Below, piece by piece: positions 8,361-17,102 of a DNA stretch of 64,000 bases. The translations under genes were made by a program, and so were the position numbers. The notes under the pieces are model-generated. The model saw nothing but the letters and a program-made list of their open reading frames with translations. It did not search any database and had not been told where the DNA came from. Every line of letters starts with the position of its first letter. Positions within the stretch are counted from its first letter, which is position 1. This DNA is from Streptomyces sp. CB02980 (lineage in GTDB: Bacteria > Actinomycetota > Actinomycetes > Streptomycetales > Streptomycetaceae): the NCBI RefSeq assembly GCF_014451325.2, contig NZ_JACSCH020000007.1, forward strand, positions 1 through 64,000. Reading direction: 5' to 3'.

Positions 8361-8427
8361 GAGCCCTCCTATGGGCCAAAGGGTCGCCCTGCTCCAGAAC
8401 CTGCAAACAAGTCTGAAAACTACAAAA

Positions 8428-8482
8428 GCCTGCGGGTCACATGCTCCGCAGGCTCTGTACTGCAAGGGAAACCAAACTGCAA
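8428..8482 (-). promoter_or_regulatory. Leader/promoter of the cold-shock gene
   Basis: On the minus strand, TTGCAG (8482-8477) and TACAGA (8459-8454) are 17 bp apart, a plausible -35/-10 pair. Immediately downstream is a perfect 8-bp stem GCCTGCGG/CCGCAGGC (8428-8453, 10-nt loop) that would lie at the very 5' end of the transcript. The region is notably A/T-richer than its surroundings, as in other csp leaders. Confidence 0.4.
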
Positions 8483-8621
8483 CTTGCGTTGAGCGTAGCA
8501 CGCAGGCCGCCCGGGACGGTAGAGGGAAAGATCACGTCACTCGCATGTTTGATCTCGCTCCGTGTGCTGACGCGCGTGCCCCGGCGATGCCCACGGTACG
8601 AGACGGGTCTAGCCTCACGAT

Positions 8622-9494
8622 GTGGACAATGCAACCGACGACCAGCAGCGCAGCCGGCCCCGCGTCGGGCACATCCAGTTCCTGAACTGCCTTCCCCTGT
8701 ACTGGGGCCTGGCCAGGACCGGAACGCTCCTCGACCTCGAGCTGACCAAGGACACCCCCGAGAAGCTCAGCGAGCGGCTCGTCCGGGGCGATCTGGACAT
8801 CGGCCCCATCACCCTCGTCGAGTACCTCCGCAACGCGTCGGACCTGGTCGCGCTCCCCGACATCGCCGTCGGCTGCGACGGGCCCGTCATGTCCTGCGTG
8901 ATCGTCTCGCAGCGGCCCCTGGAGGAGTTGGACGGGGCGCGCGTCGCGCTCGGCTCCACCTCCCGCACCTCCGTACGTCTCGCCCAGCTGCTCCTGGCCG
9001 AGCGGTACGGGGTGGCGCCGGACTACTACACCTGCCCCCCTGACCTGGGCCTGATGATGCAGGAGGCCGAGGCGGCCGTCCTCATCGGCGACGCCGCGCT
9101 CCGCGCCTCGCTGCACGACGCGCCCCGGCTCGGCCTCCAGGTCCACGACCTCGGCCTCATGTGGAAGGACTGGACGGGCCTCCCGTTCGTCTTCGCCGTG
9201 TGGGCGGCGCGCAAGGACTTCCTGGCGCGCGAGCCGGAGACGGTCCACGAGGTGCACCAGGCGTTCCTCGCCTCCCGGGACCTCTCCCTCGAGGAGGTCG
9301 CGAAGGTCGCCGAGCAGGCCGCCCGCTGGGAGACCTTCGACGCCGAACTCCTGGAGCGGTACTTCCGTACGCTCGACTTCCGCTTCGGCCCCGAGCAGCT
9401 CGCCGGGGTCCGCGAGTTCGCCCGCCGGACCGGCCCCACGACCGGCTTCCCCGCGGACGTCGCCGTGGAACTGCTTCAGCCCGCGCGGGATTAG
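8622..9494 (+). CDS. mqnA: Chorismate dehydratase, futalosine menaquinone pathway
   Basis: 290 residues. MqnA removes water from chorismate to give 3-[(1-carboxyvinyl)oxy]benzoate, the first committed step of the futalosine route. The fold is a periplasmic-binding-protein-like two-lobe domain; recognisable signatures are VGHIQFLNCLPLYWGL at the N-terminus, GDLDIGPITLVEYLRN, and LGSTSRTSVRLAQLLL in the substrate pocket. The GTG at 8622 has no ribosome-binding site, but TAGCCT sits 6 bases upstream at about 8610, so the message is possibly leaderless. The next pathway gene, mqnC, begins 288 bp downstream. Confidence 0.95.
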   Translation: MDNATDDQQRSRPRVGHIQFLNCLPLYWGLARTGTLLDLELTKDTPEKLSERLVRGDLDIGPITLVEYLRNASDLVALPDIAVGCDGPVMSCVIVSQRPLEELDGARVALGSTSRTSVRLAQLLLAERYGVAPDYYTCPPDLGLMMQEAEAAVLIGDAALRASLHDAPRLGLQVHDLGLMWKDWTGLPFVFAVWAARKDFLAREPETVHEVHQAFLASRDLSLEEVAKVAEQAARWETFDAELLERYFRTLDFRFGPEQLAGVREFARRTGPTTGFPADVAVELLQPARD

Positions 9495-9555
9495 CGGGGC
9501 GCGCGCGTTCCGGGTTCCCGATTCGGCTTCCGGCCGGCCTTCCGGTCGGTCTTCT

Positions 9556-9621
9556 GCCGATCTCCGGTCGGCCTTCCGTCGGCCTACCGCCGATCTCCCG
9601 TCGGCCTTCCGCCGGCTTCCC
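9556..9621. repeat. Two imperfect 33-bp tandem units
   Basis: Units begin with GCCGATCTCC at 9556 and 9589 and each contain GTCGGCCTTCCG. A partial unit lies before the first. They fill the middle of the mqnA-mqnC gap. Confidence 0.7.
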
Positions 9622-9782
9622 GGAATTCGCCGTCGCGTCTCCGTTCGGTAATTCACCCCTTTATCCACGTCCGGACCGTCCGTATTACCGCCCCGCCCCC
9701 GCACGCCACCCGACGGAAGCCGTGAGGAGCGCTGGCGTAGGCTGGTTCGGTCGACAGAACCCCTCCGAAAGGGACACACCCG

Positions 9783-10982
9783 GTGACCGAGAAGGCCGAA
9801 CTCCAGTCCGTTCTCGACCGCGCTGCCGCGGGTGGCCGGATCACCCCCGAGGAGGCGCTCGACCTCTACCGCTCGGCGCCCCTGCACGCCCTCGGCTCCG
9901 CCGCCGACGCCGTGCGCCGCCGCCGGTACGCGGGGACCGAGCACATCGCGACGTACATCATCGAGCGGAACATCAACTACACGAACGTCTGCGTGACGGC
10001 GTGCAAGTTCTGCGCCTTCTACGCCGCCCCCAAGGACACGAAGAAGGGGTGGAGCCGCGACCTCGACGACATCCTGCGCCGCTGCGCGGAGACCGTGGAG
10101 CTCGGCGGCACCCAGATCATGTTCCAGGGCGGCCACCACCCGGACTACGGCGTCGAGTACTACGAGAAGCACTTCGCCGCCATCAAGGCCGAGTTCCCGC
10201 AGCTGGTCATCCACTCCCTCGGCGCGTCCGAGGTCGAGCACATGGCCCGGATCAGCGGGGTCTCCGTCGAGGAGGCCATCACCCGCATCCACGCGGCGGG
10301 CCTCGACTCCTTCGCGGGCGCCGGCGCCGAGCTCCTGCCGGAGCGGCCGCGCAAGGCCATCGCCCCGCTCAAGGAGAGCGGCGAGCGCTGGCTGGAGATC
10401 ATGGAGATCGCGCACGGCCTCGGGGTCGAGTCGACGTCCACCATGCTGATGGGCACCGGCGAGACCAACGCCGAGCGGATCGAGCACCTTCGGATGATCC
10501 GCGACGTGCAGGACCGGACGGGCGGCTTCCGGGCCTTCATCCCGTACACGTACCAGCCCGAGAACAACCACCTCAAGGGCCGCACGCAGGCCACGCTCCT
10601 CGAGTACCTGCGCATGATCGCCATCGGCCGGCTGTTCCTCGACAACGTCGCCCACATCCAGGGCTCTTGGCTCACCACGGGCAAGGAGATCGGCCAGCTC
10701 ACCCTGCACTACGGCGCGGACGACCTCGGCTCGATCATGCTGGAGGAGAACGTCGTCTCCTCGGCCGGCGCCAAGCACCGCTCCAACCTGCGCGAGATGA
10801 TCGACATGATCCGTACGGCGGACCGCGTCCCGGCGCAGCGCACCACGACGTACGAGCACATCGTCGTCCACGACGACCCGGCGAACGACCCGGTCGACGA
10901 GCGCGTCGCCTCCCACATCTCGTCCACGGCGATCGAGGGCGGCACGGCACACCCCGAGCTGAAGCTCCTCGACGCCAACTGA
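9783..10982 (+). CDS. mqnC: Cyclic dehypoxanthinyl futalosine synthase (radical SAM)
   Basis: 399 residues. MqnC cyclises dehypoxanthinyl futalosine by radical SAM chemistry. The [4Fe-4S] ligands are C70, C74 and C77 in VCVTACKFC, followed by FYAAPKDTKKGW; GGTQIMFQGGHHPD and the MLMGTGET strand are family markers. GTG start at 9783 with a GAAAGG-type site upstream. It is followed after 7 bp by the amidohydrolase-like gene, then menG, making a menaquinone-linked run. Together with mqnA it shows that this organism makes menaquinone without the classical Men pathway. Confidence 0.95.
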   Translation: MTEKAELQSVLDRAAAGGRITPEEALDLYRSAPLHALGSAADAVRRRRYAGTEHIATYIIERNINYTNVCVTACKFCAFYAAPKDTKKGWSRDLDDILRRCAETVELGGTQIMFQGGHHPDYGVEYYEKHFAAIKAEFPQLVIHSLGASEVEHMARISGVSVEEAITRIHAAGLDSFAGAGAELLPERPRKAIAPLKESGERWLEIMEIAHGLGVESTSTMLMGTGETNAERIEHLRMIRDVQDRTGGFRAFIPYTYQPENNHLKGRTQATLLEYLRMIAIGRLFLDNVAHIQGSWLTTGKEIGQLTLHYGADDLGSIMLEENVVSSAGAKHRSNLREMIDMIRTADRVPAQRTTTYEHIVVHDDPANDPVDERVASHISSTAIEGGTAHPELKLLDAN

Positions 10983-10989
10983 CGCGCCC

Positions 10990-11589
10990 GTGCTGACCAT
11001 CCACGTCGCCGAGGCGTCGCCCGAGACCGCCGTCCTCGTCGACGGCGACCGCATCGCCGCCGTCGGTCCGTTCGACGACCTGGCCGCCGTCCGGCCCGAG
11101 GCCCGGGTCCGGCGGTGGCCCGGCGTCCTCACGCCCGGACTCCTCAACCCGTTCGGCCCCGAGCTGCTCGAAGGCATGTACCACCCGGACCCCCGGGAGG
11201 CCGAGGGGTTCGGCACCCAGCCGATCACCGGTGAGCGGGCGCAGCGGATCTTCCGGGCCGATCCGTCCCGCCGCGGTGCCTCGGCACGCCGTGGCGTGCA
11301 GCGGCTCCTCGCCCACGGGGTGGTCGCCGTCGCCGGCGAACTGCGCGGCCGGGCCGCCGTGGACGCCGTACGCCGGGCCGGTCTCGCCGTCGGCCGCCGC
11401 CCGGAGAAGCTCCCCGGCGGGCCGTCGTTCTCCCCGGTGCCGCTGATCCTGCTGCCCGGCCTGGCGCCGGGAGGCCCCGCCCGCTTCGCCGTCTTCGACG
11501 TCCCCGACCGCGCGTCCCTGGTCCGCCTCGGCGCGTCCACCTGCGTCGCCACCGTCATCGGCGGCAAGCTGGTCTACCGGGCCCGCTGA
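10990..11589 (+). CDS. Degenerate amidohydrolase-like protein
   Basis: 199 residues, resembling the small beta-sandwich parts of imidazolonepropionase-type amidohydrolases: the N-terminal strands (AVLVDGDRIAAVGPFDDL and VLTPGLLNP) and the C-terminal ending CVATVIGGKLVYRAR flank a much reduced centre. The HxH metal motif expected after PG in amidohydrolases is absent (LLNPFGPELL instead), so it is probably not catalytic, or only through another site. It lies 7 bp after mqnC and 40 bp before menG, so an association with menaquinone synthesis is plausible but not shown. GTG start at 10990. Confidence 0.7.
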   Translation: MLTIHVAEASPETAVLVDGDRIAAVGPFDDLAAVRPEARVRRWPGVLTPGLLNPFGPELLEGMYHPDPREAEGFGTQPITGERAQRIFRADPSRRGASARRGVQRLLAHGVVAVAGELRGRAAVDAVRRAGLAVGRRPEKLPGGPSFSPVPLILLPGLAPGGPARFAVFDVPDRASLVRLGASTCVATVIGGKLVYRAR

Positions 11590-11673
11590 GCGCGCCCTGC
11601 CGGTCGGGCCGGGAGCGGCCCTGAGACAATGGTCGCGCCCGCCCGTACCCCGATTCTGCGAGGCCGAACGCCA

Positions 11674-12366
11674 GTGACCCGCGCCACCCTGGACAAGCAG
11701 CCGCACGAAGTCGCCTCGATGTTCGACGACGTGGCGGCGAACTACGACCTCACGAACGACGTGCTCTCCCTGGGCCAGGACCGGCGCTGGCGCAAGGAGG
11801 TCGCGAAGGCGGTCGACGCGCGCCCCGCGCAGAAGGTGCTGGACCTGGCCGCCGGTACGGCGACCTCCTCGCAGCCCTTCGCCCGCGCGGGCGCGTACGT
11901 CGTGCCCTGCGACTTCTCGCTCGGGATGCTCCGGGTGGGCAAGAAGAACCACCCGTGGATGCCGTTCACGGCCGGCGACGGCACGAAGCTGCCGTTCCGC
12001 GACGACGTGTTCGACGCGGTCACCATCTCCTTCGGCCTGCGGAACATCCAGGACACCGAGCAGGCGCTGCGCGAGATGTACCGCGTGACGAAGCCCGGCG
12101 GCCGGGTCGTCATCAGCGAGTTCTCGCACGCCACCTGGGCGCCGTTCCGCACGGTGTACGAGGAGTACCTGATGCGCGCGCTGCCGCCGGTGGCCCGTGC
12201 GGTCTCCTCGAACCCGGACGCGTACGTGTATCTGGCCGAGTCGATCCGCTCCTGGCCGGACCAGCCGACCCTGGCGGGCATGCTCCAGAAGGCCGGCTGG
12301 TCGCAGGTGGCGTGGCGGAACCTGACCGGTGGGATCGTCGCCCTCCACCGGGGGTTCAAGGCCTGA
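11674..12366 (+). CDS. menG: Demethylmenaquinone methyltransferase
   Basis: 230 residues. Methylates demethylmenaquinone with S-adenosylmethionine, the last core step. Motifs: DLAAGTATSS (SAM motif I), CDFSLGMLRVGK, DAVTISFGLRNIQDTEQAL (UbiE signature 1) and KPGGRVVISEFS (signature 2). I start at GTG 11674 (TRATLDKQPHEVASMF), as homologues do; an ATG at 11629 would add 15 residues. It ends 15 bp from the convergent glycosidase gene. Confidence 0.95.
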   Translation: MTRATLDKQPHEVASMFDDVAANYDLTNDVLSLGQDRRWRKEVAKAVDARPAQKVLDLAAGTATSSQPFARAGAYVVPCDFSLGMLRVGKKNHPWMPFTAGDGTKLPFRDDVFDAVTISFGLRNIQDTEQALREMYRVTKPGGRVVISEFSHATWAPFRTVYEEYLMRALPPVARAVSSNPDAYVYLAESIRSWPDQPTLAGMLQKAGWSQVAWRNLTGGIVALHRGFKA

Positions 12367-12381
12367 GGGGTGTCCCGGCGG

Positions 12382-13857
12382 CTACTTGGCGTACATGCCG
12401 TAGCCGCTGATCCCCGCGTACACGGCGTCGGCCACGTGCCGGTGCACGTACTTGCCGTTCACGCGGTCCGTCGGCGGGGTGTGCGTCGTCTCGCCCGTCA
12501 TCAGCGTCGCCGAGCCGCCGCCGTCCAGGTTGAGCGCGTCGATCAGGCCGAGCTCCTCGGAGTCCAGGAGCTTGGCGAACGTGCCCAGGGTCGCGCCGTC
12601 CTCGTGCGTGGTGGTGTTGTTCGGCTGGACCTGCCCGGTCAGCGTGACGAGCACCGGACGGCCGTAGACGTTGGTGCCGACGGCCACCCGCGAGTCGGTG
12701 CAGTTCTCGGTGCCGGGATCCTTGCCCGGGCCCGACTGGTTGCAGGTGTCGGGGAGTTCGAGCGGGATGTCGCCGTCGCGGAGGACCTGGTGGAAGGAGC
12801 TGACCACGTCGACCGACGGGTCCAGCGGGATCTCCCGGTCGAGCCGCGTGTCGGTGAGCTTCTGGTCGACCGTCATCTTGGTGCCGGGGACGGCGTGGGC
12901 GCTCAGCCACGCGGCACCCGTGCCGACACCCTGGAGGATGCGGCCGCCGGCCGGCACCTTGACCTGCTCGGTGGTGGTCGTACCGCCGCGGCTCGCGTGG
13001 GCGGCCGTCACCTTGCCCGTGGAGTCGAGGACGACCTCGAAGCCGGGGTCGTCGTCGGTGGTGACCGTCTTGTCGAGATTGGGCTTCGGCACCGGGAACT
13101 TGTAGTCGTCGGTGAACAGGACGATCTCGTCGGGGTCGGTGTAGACGCCCTTCTCCCCGGTGATCGACTCGAGGACGAGCCGGTCGTCGGCGTCACGGGC
13201 GCAGCCGCGGGCACGGCCCGGGTCCCGGTTGATGTCGTCGAAGCGCGTGGTGGCCCCGTCGGCCGCGGTGAGGTCGAGCTTCGTGCGGAGCTTGGTGATG
13301 TACGGGACGCCGTACTGGATCACGGCGCCCGAGGTGCCCTTGTCGTCCGGCCGCCAGCAGCTGGAGCTGTGCAGGACGCCGTCGGTGACCGAGACGCCCA
13401 TGTGCTGGAGGGTGGTGGGCAGGGTGTCGGCGGGCTCGGTGTGGGCGGGCACGACGTGGTCGTCGTGCTTCTTCTCCGACTTGAACAGGCCGCCGTTCAC
13501 ACCGGCCACGGGGTGCCGGGCCGCGGTGCCGGCCCCGGCGAGCTGCTCGGCGAGCGTCTCGGCCACGCCGTCGCCCGCGCCGATGGTGCTCTCCAGGCTG
13601 ACGGGGGCGGAGACCGGGTCGATCTCGACGATCTGGAGGATGCGGGGTCTGGTGCGGTTGTCGAGGTTCTTCTCGGTCCACGTGGTGCGGGTGACGCCGG
13701 GGACGCTCAGGTCGACCTCCGCGTTCAGTTCCCAGTTCAGGGCGAGCAGGCTCGGAGGCTTCACCGCGGTGGGGGCGGCGGCGGCCGAGGTGGTCAGGGC
13801 GAGGGCCGCGGTGAGCGCGGCGGCGGCGGCGAGAGCCGGGCGCAGGGGCGTGGTCAC
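12382..13857 (-). CDS. Secreted phosphodiester glycosidase (NAGPA-like)
   Basis: 491 residues with a signal peptide (VTTPLRPALAAAAALTAALA). The last third carries the phosphodiester-glycosidase/NAGPA (DUF2233) signature: a Gly-rich IDALNLDGGGSATLM segment preceded by GRPVLVTLTG, the family's substrate-binding region. Relatives remove terminal sugars linked through phosphodiesters, or act on exopolysaccharide; the substrate here is unknown. GTG at 13857 overlaps the stop of the upstream gene in a GTGA, so translation is coupled to the secreted I36-type protein. Open reading continues to 16095, but that is a shadow frame. Confidence 0.85.
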   Translation of the reverse strand: MTTPLRPALAAAAALTAALALTTSAAAAPTAVKPPSLLALNWELNAEVDLSVPGVTRTTWTEKNLDNRTRPRILQIVEIDPVSAPVSLESTIGAGDGVAETLAEQLAGAGTAARHPVAGVNGGLFKSEKKHDDHVVPAHTEPADTLPTTLQHMGVSVTDGVLHSSSCWRPDDKGTSGAVIQYGVPYITKLRTKLDLTAADGATTRFDDINRDPGRARGCARDADDRLVLESITGEKGVYTDPDEIVLFTDDYKFPVPKPNLDKTVTTDDDPGFEVVLDSTGKVTAAHASRGGTTTTEQVKVPAGGRILQGVGTGAAWLSAHAVPGTKMTVDQKLTDTRLDREIPLDPSVDVVSSFHQVLRDGDIPLELPDTCNQSGPGKDPGTENCTDSRVAVGTNVYGRPVLVTLTGQVQPNNTTTHEDGATLGTFAKLLDSEELGLIDALNLDGGGSATLMTGETTHTPPTDRVNGKYVHRHVADAVYAGISGYGMYAK

Positions 13858-14579
13858 TGGCACTCCGAGGTTCCGTTGACGAGTTCGTGGGAGCGGAAGG
13901 CGCCCGCGAGGGAGAAGGGGACGGTGATGTTGTCGCCGCGGAGGACGACGTACGCGCCGTACGTCCGGGTGCCTTCGGTCCAGGTGCCGGTGTAGTCGGG
14001 CTTGGGGTAGAAGCACAGGTGCTTGCCGGTCCGGTTCCAGACGGACTGGGGGGCGATCTCGGCGCCGTAGCTGTTGCCGAGGTTCTGGGTGGCGGGGTCG
14101 ACGGCCGGGACGTGGACGGTCATCGCGCCGCGTCCGTTGCGCTCGGCGAAGGTGCAGACCTCGCCGTTCTCGCAGCGCTCGTAGCCGGTGAAGCACAGGG
14201 CGCGGGTGGGCACGAGCTTGTACGAGGCGACGACCCAGCGGGTGCCGCCGGTGACGTACTCGTCGTCGTTGCCCGGCTTGACGGTCTGGAGGGAGCCGCC
14301 GTACCGGCCCTTGGTGTAGACGCAGGCCCACATGCGGGTGTTGTTCTGCACGGACAGGGCGGTGCCGGTGTACTGCTCGTCCTTGCCGCCCTCGGCGACG
14401 TCCAGGCGGGTGCCGGTGCCGCCGGAGCCGTCGTAGAGGCAGAACGTGCCCTGGCCGCAGTCCTCGAAGGGGACGGGGTCGGCGTTCGCGGGCAGGATGA
14501 GGAACGCCGAACAGATGAGGGCGAGGACGGCTGTGATCAGCGAGCCCCGCCGTATGTCGGTCGTACGAATAGTGGTCAC
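13854..14579 (-). CDS. Secreted two-domain peptidase-inhibitor-like (I36) protein
   Basis: 241 residues with a signal peptide (hydrophobic run ALICSAFLILPANA). The rest has two cysteine-containing beta-gamma-crystallin-type repeats, CGQGTFCLYDGSGGTGT and CENGEVCTFAERNGRG, typical of Streptomyces inhibitor family I36 (SMI-like) proteins that block metalloproteases; a calcium-binding crystallin role is an alternative. Translationally coupled to the glycosidase gene (GTGA). GTG start at 14579. Divergent from the geranylgeranyl reductase gene. Confidence 0.75.
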   Translation of the reverse strand: MTTIRTTDIRRGSLITAVLALICSAFLILPANADPVPFEDCGQGTFCLYDGSGGTGTRLDVAEGGKDEQYTGTALSVQNNTRMWACVYTKGRYGGSLQTVKPGNDDEYVTGGTRWVVASYKLVPTRALCFTGYERCENGEVCTFAERNGRGAMTVHVPAVDPATQNLGNSYGAEIAPQSVWNRTGKHLCFYPKPDYTGTWTEGTRTYGAYVVLRGDNITVPFSLAGAFRSHELVNGTSECQ

Positions 14580-14769
14580 GACCGGTGATCATGACATCAT
14601 CGCACGGATGTGCTAATTCCGGATCGGTTCCATCTCGCTGGGCGGTCCTCCGAGCGGTCCTCCGGACGGCCCTTCGGGTGGCCCTCCGGACGGTCCGCGA
14701 CCCGCCCCCATAGACTGCCCCGGTACGTCCGTACCGCCCCCTACCGTCGAGTCTTCGGGAGAATCCGCC

Positions 14770-16056
14770 GTGACCGAGCAGCCCCTCTCCGAGCACAGCG
14801 CAGATGTGATCGTCGTCGGGGCGGGCCCGGCCGGCTCGACCACCGCGTACTACCTCGCCAAGGCCGGACTCGACGTCCTCCTCCTGGAGAAGACCGCGTT
14901 CCCCCGTGAGAAGGTCTGCGGCGACGGCCTCACCCCCCGCGCCACCAAGCAGCTCGTCTCCATGGGCATCGACATCTCCGAAGAGGCCGGCTGGCTGCGG
15001 AACAAGGGCCTGCGGATCATCGGCGGCGGCGTCCGCCTGGAGCTCGACTGGCCGGAACTCGCCTCGTACCCGGACTACGGACTCGTCCGCAAGCGCGACG
15101 ACTTCGACGAGCAGCTCGCCCGCCAGGCCCAGAAGGCCGGCGCGCGCCTCTACGAGCGCTGCAACGTGGGCGCCCCGATCATCGACGACCGTACGGGCCG
15201 GATCACCGGCGTCCACGCCAAGCTCGGCGAGGAGAAGCGCGAGGTCACCTTCCACGCCCCGCTCGTCGTCGCCGCCGACGGCAACTCCACCCGGATCTCC
15301 CTGGCGATGGGCCTGCACCGGCGCGAGGACCGCCCGATGGGCGTCGCCGTCCGCACGTACTTCACCTCGCCCCGGCACGACGACGACTACCTGGAGTCCT
15401 GGCTGGAGCTGTGGGACCGGCGCGGCCCGCAGGACCGGCTCCTGCCCGGCTACGGCTGGATCTTCGGCATGGGCGACGGCACGTCCAACGTCGGCCTCGG
15501 CATCCTCAACTCCTCGAAGGCCTTCCGCGAGCTGGACTGGCGCGAGGTCCTCAAGGCCTGGTGCGCCTCGATGCCGGAGGACTGGGGCTACACCCCGGAG
15601 AACATGACGATGCCGATCCGCGGCGCCGCCCTCCCGATGGCCTTCAACCGCCAGCCGCACTACACCAAGGGCCTGCTGCTCGTCGGTGACGCCGGCGGCC
15701 TCGTCAACCCGTTCAACGGCGAGGGCATCGCGTACGCCATGGAGTCCGGCCAGATCGCGGCCGACGTCATCGTCCAGGCACACGCCCGCGCGACCCCCGC
15801 CCAGCGCGAACTCGCCCTGCAGAACTACCCGCAGGTCCTCAAGGACACCTACGGCGGTTACTACACGCTCGGCCGCGCCTTCGTGAAGCTCATCGGCAAC
15901 CCGAAGGTCATGAAGATCGCGACCCAGCGCGGCCTGACCCACCCGCTGCTCATGAAGTTCACGCTGAAGATGCTGGCGAACCTGACCGACCCGTCGGGCG
16001 GCGACGCCATGGACCGCATCATCAACGGACTCTCGAAGGTGGCCCCGAAGGCCTGA
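14770..16056 (+). CDS. Geranylgeranyl reductase family flavoenzyme
   Basis: 428 residues. FAD-dependent, with the GxGxxG dinucleotide motif GAGPAGSTT at residues 17-25, the KVCGDGLTPRA motif that identifies the GGR family, and the GDAGGLVNPFNGEGIAYAMESG second FAD motif. Actinobacterial members reduce isoprenoid double bonds; the mycobacterial relative MenJ saturates one unit of the menaquinone tail, so this may be the menaquinone reductase (inference from family and position among mqn/menG and nuo). GTG start at 14770 with GGAGAATC upstream. It overlaps the 3' end of the convergent GlxA-type regulator by 35 bp. Confidence 0.85.
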   Translation: MTEQPLSEHSADVIVVGAGPAGSTTAYYLAKAGLDVLLLEKTAFPREKVCGDGLTPRATKQLVSMGIDISEEAGWLRNKGLRIIGGGVRLELDWPELASYPDYGLVRKRDDFDEQLARQAQKAGARLYERCNVGAPIIDDRTGRITGVHAKLGEEKREVTFHAPLVVAADGNSTRISLAMGLHRREDRPMGVAVRTYFTSPRHDDDYLESWLELWDRRGPQDRLLPGYGWIFGMGDGTSNVGLGILNSSKAFRELDWREVLKAWCASMPEDWGYTPENMTMPIRGAALPMAFNRQPHYTKGLLLVGDAGGLVNPFNGEGIAYAMESGQIAADVIVQAHARATPAQRELALQNYPQVLKDTYGGYYTLGRAFVKLIGNPKVMKIATQRGLTHPLLMKFTLKMLANLTDPSGGDAMDRIINGLSKVAPKA

Positions 16057-17017
16057 ACGTCTGCCGGTAGCCGGACGGGGACACCCCGACGGCACGGGTG
16101 AAGTGGCGGCGCAGATTGGCCGCCGAGCCCAGCCCGCTGTGGTCGCCGACCATCTCCACGGGCAGGTCGGTGGACTCCAGCAGGGTCTGGGCGCGGGCCA
16201 CCCGCTGCTGGAGCAGCCACTGCAGCGGGGTGGTGCCGTACTCCTCGCGCACCCGCCGGTGGAAGGTGCGCGGGCTCATCCGGGCCCGCCGGGCCAGCTC
16301 CTCCACGGTCAGCGGCTCGGCCAGGTGCTCGGTCGCCCACTGCAGTACGGGCCCCAGGCTGTCCTCGTCGCTCGGCGGGAGCGGCGCCTCGATGAACTGG
16401 GCCTGGCCACCCGGACGGTGGGCCGGGACGACGAGGCGACGGGCGAGCTGCCCGGCGACGGTCGCCCCGAGGTCGGTGCGCACCAGGTGCAGGCAGAGGT
16501 CGAGCGCGGCGGTGGCCCCGGCGCTGGTCAGGACGGACCCCTCGTCCGTGTAGAGGACCGAGTCGTCCACGATCACCTCGGGGTGGCGGGCGGCCAGTTG
16601 CGCGCTGTGCTGCCAGTGCGCGGTGGCCCGTCGCCCGTCGAGGATGCCGGCGGCGGCGAGTGCGAAGGCGCCGGTGCACAGCGACACCATCCGGGCGCCG
16701 GACGCGGCGGCCGCGCGCAGTGCCTCGACCAGCTCGGCCGGGACCTCCTCGCCGTCCTCCACGACCGCGTCGGGCACGGACGGCACGATGACCGTGTCCG
16801 CGCCCACGAGTCCGTCGAGACCGTGGTCGGTCCGCACGGAGAAGACGCCGCCCTCGCCGGAGTCCCCGCACAGCCGCAGCCGGTACCAGGGGTCGGCGAG
16901 GTCCGGATGCGGGATGCCGAAGACCCCGCACGCCAGGGAGAGTTCGTACAGCTCCCACATCGACGTTCCGATCCGCCGGTCCGGTACGACGGCGATGGCG
17001 ACGACCCCTGCGTTCAT
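16022..17017 (-). CDS. GlxA-type AraC transcription regulator
   Basis: 331 residues. Residues about 1-180 form a DJ-1/PfpI-type domain (VSLCTGAFALAAAG with the conserved Cys in the nucleophile-elbow-like turn), and about 230-325 a double helix-turn-helix AraC domain ending in LRRHFTRAVGVSPSGYR. Such regulators respond to small metabolites; ligand unknown. Divergent from the imine-reductase-like gene starting 85 bp away, which is its most likely target. ATG at 17017 without an evident Shine-Dalgarno. Confidence 0.85.
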   Translation of the reverse strand: MNAGVVAIAVVPDRRIGTSMWELYELSLACGVFGIPHPDLADPWYRLRLCGDSGEGGVFSVRTDHGLDGLVGADTVIVPSVPDAVVEDGEEVPAELVEALRAAAASGARMVSLCTGAFALAAAGILDGRRATAHWQHSAQLAARHPEVIVDDSVLYTDEGSVLTSAGATAALDLCLHLVRTDLGATVAGQLARRLVVPAHRPGGQAQFIEAPLPPSDEDSLGPVLQWATEHLAEPLTVEELARRARMSPRTFHRRVREEYGTTPLQWLLQQRVARAQTLLESTDLPVEMVGDHSGLGSAANLRRHFTRAVGVSPSGYRQTFRPSGPPSRVR

Positions 17018-17102
17018 GCCGTCGACCGTACGGCAGGAATCGTGCGGTCGTCGTCGGTCCTGCCACTGTCGTCCGGATTCCGCCGCTGAGAGCGTGGTTT
17101 CC

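Noticed and set aside
12382..16095. 1237-codon open minus-strand frame
   Set aside because: Only the first 491 codons from GTG 13857 carry a signal peptide and the glycosidase motif; the rest crosses opposite-strand genes.
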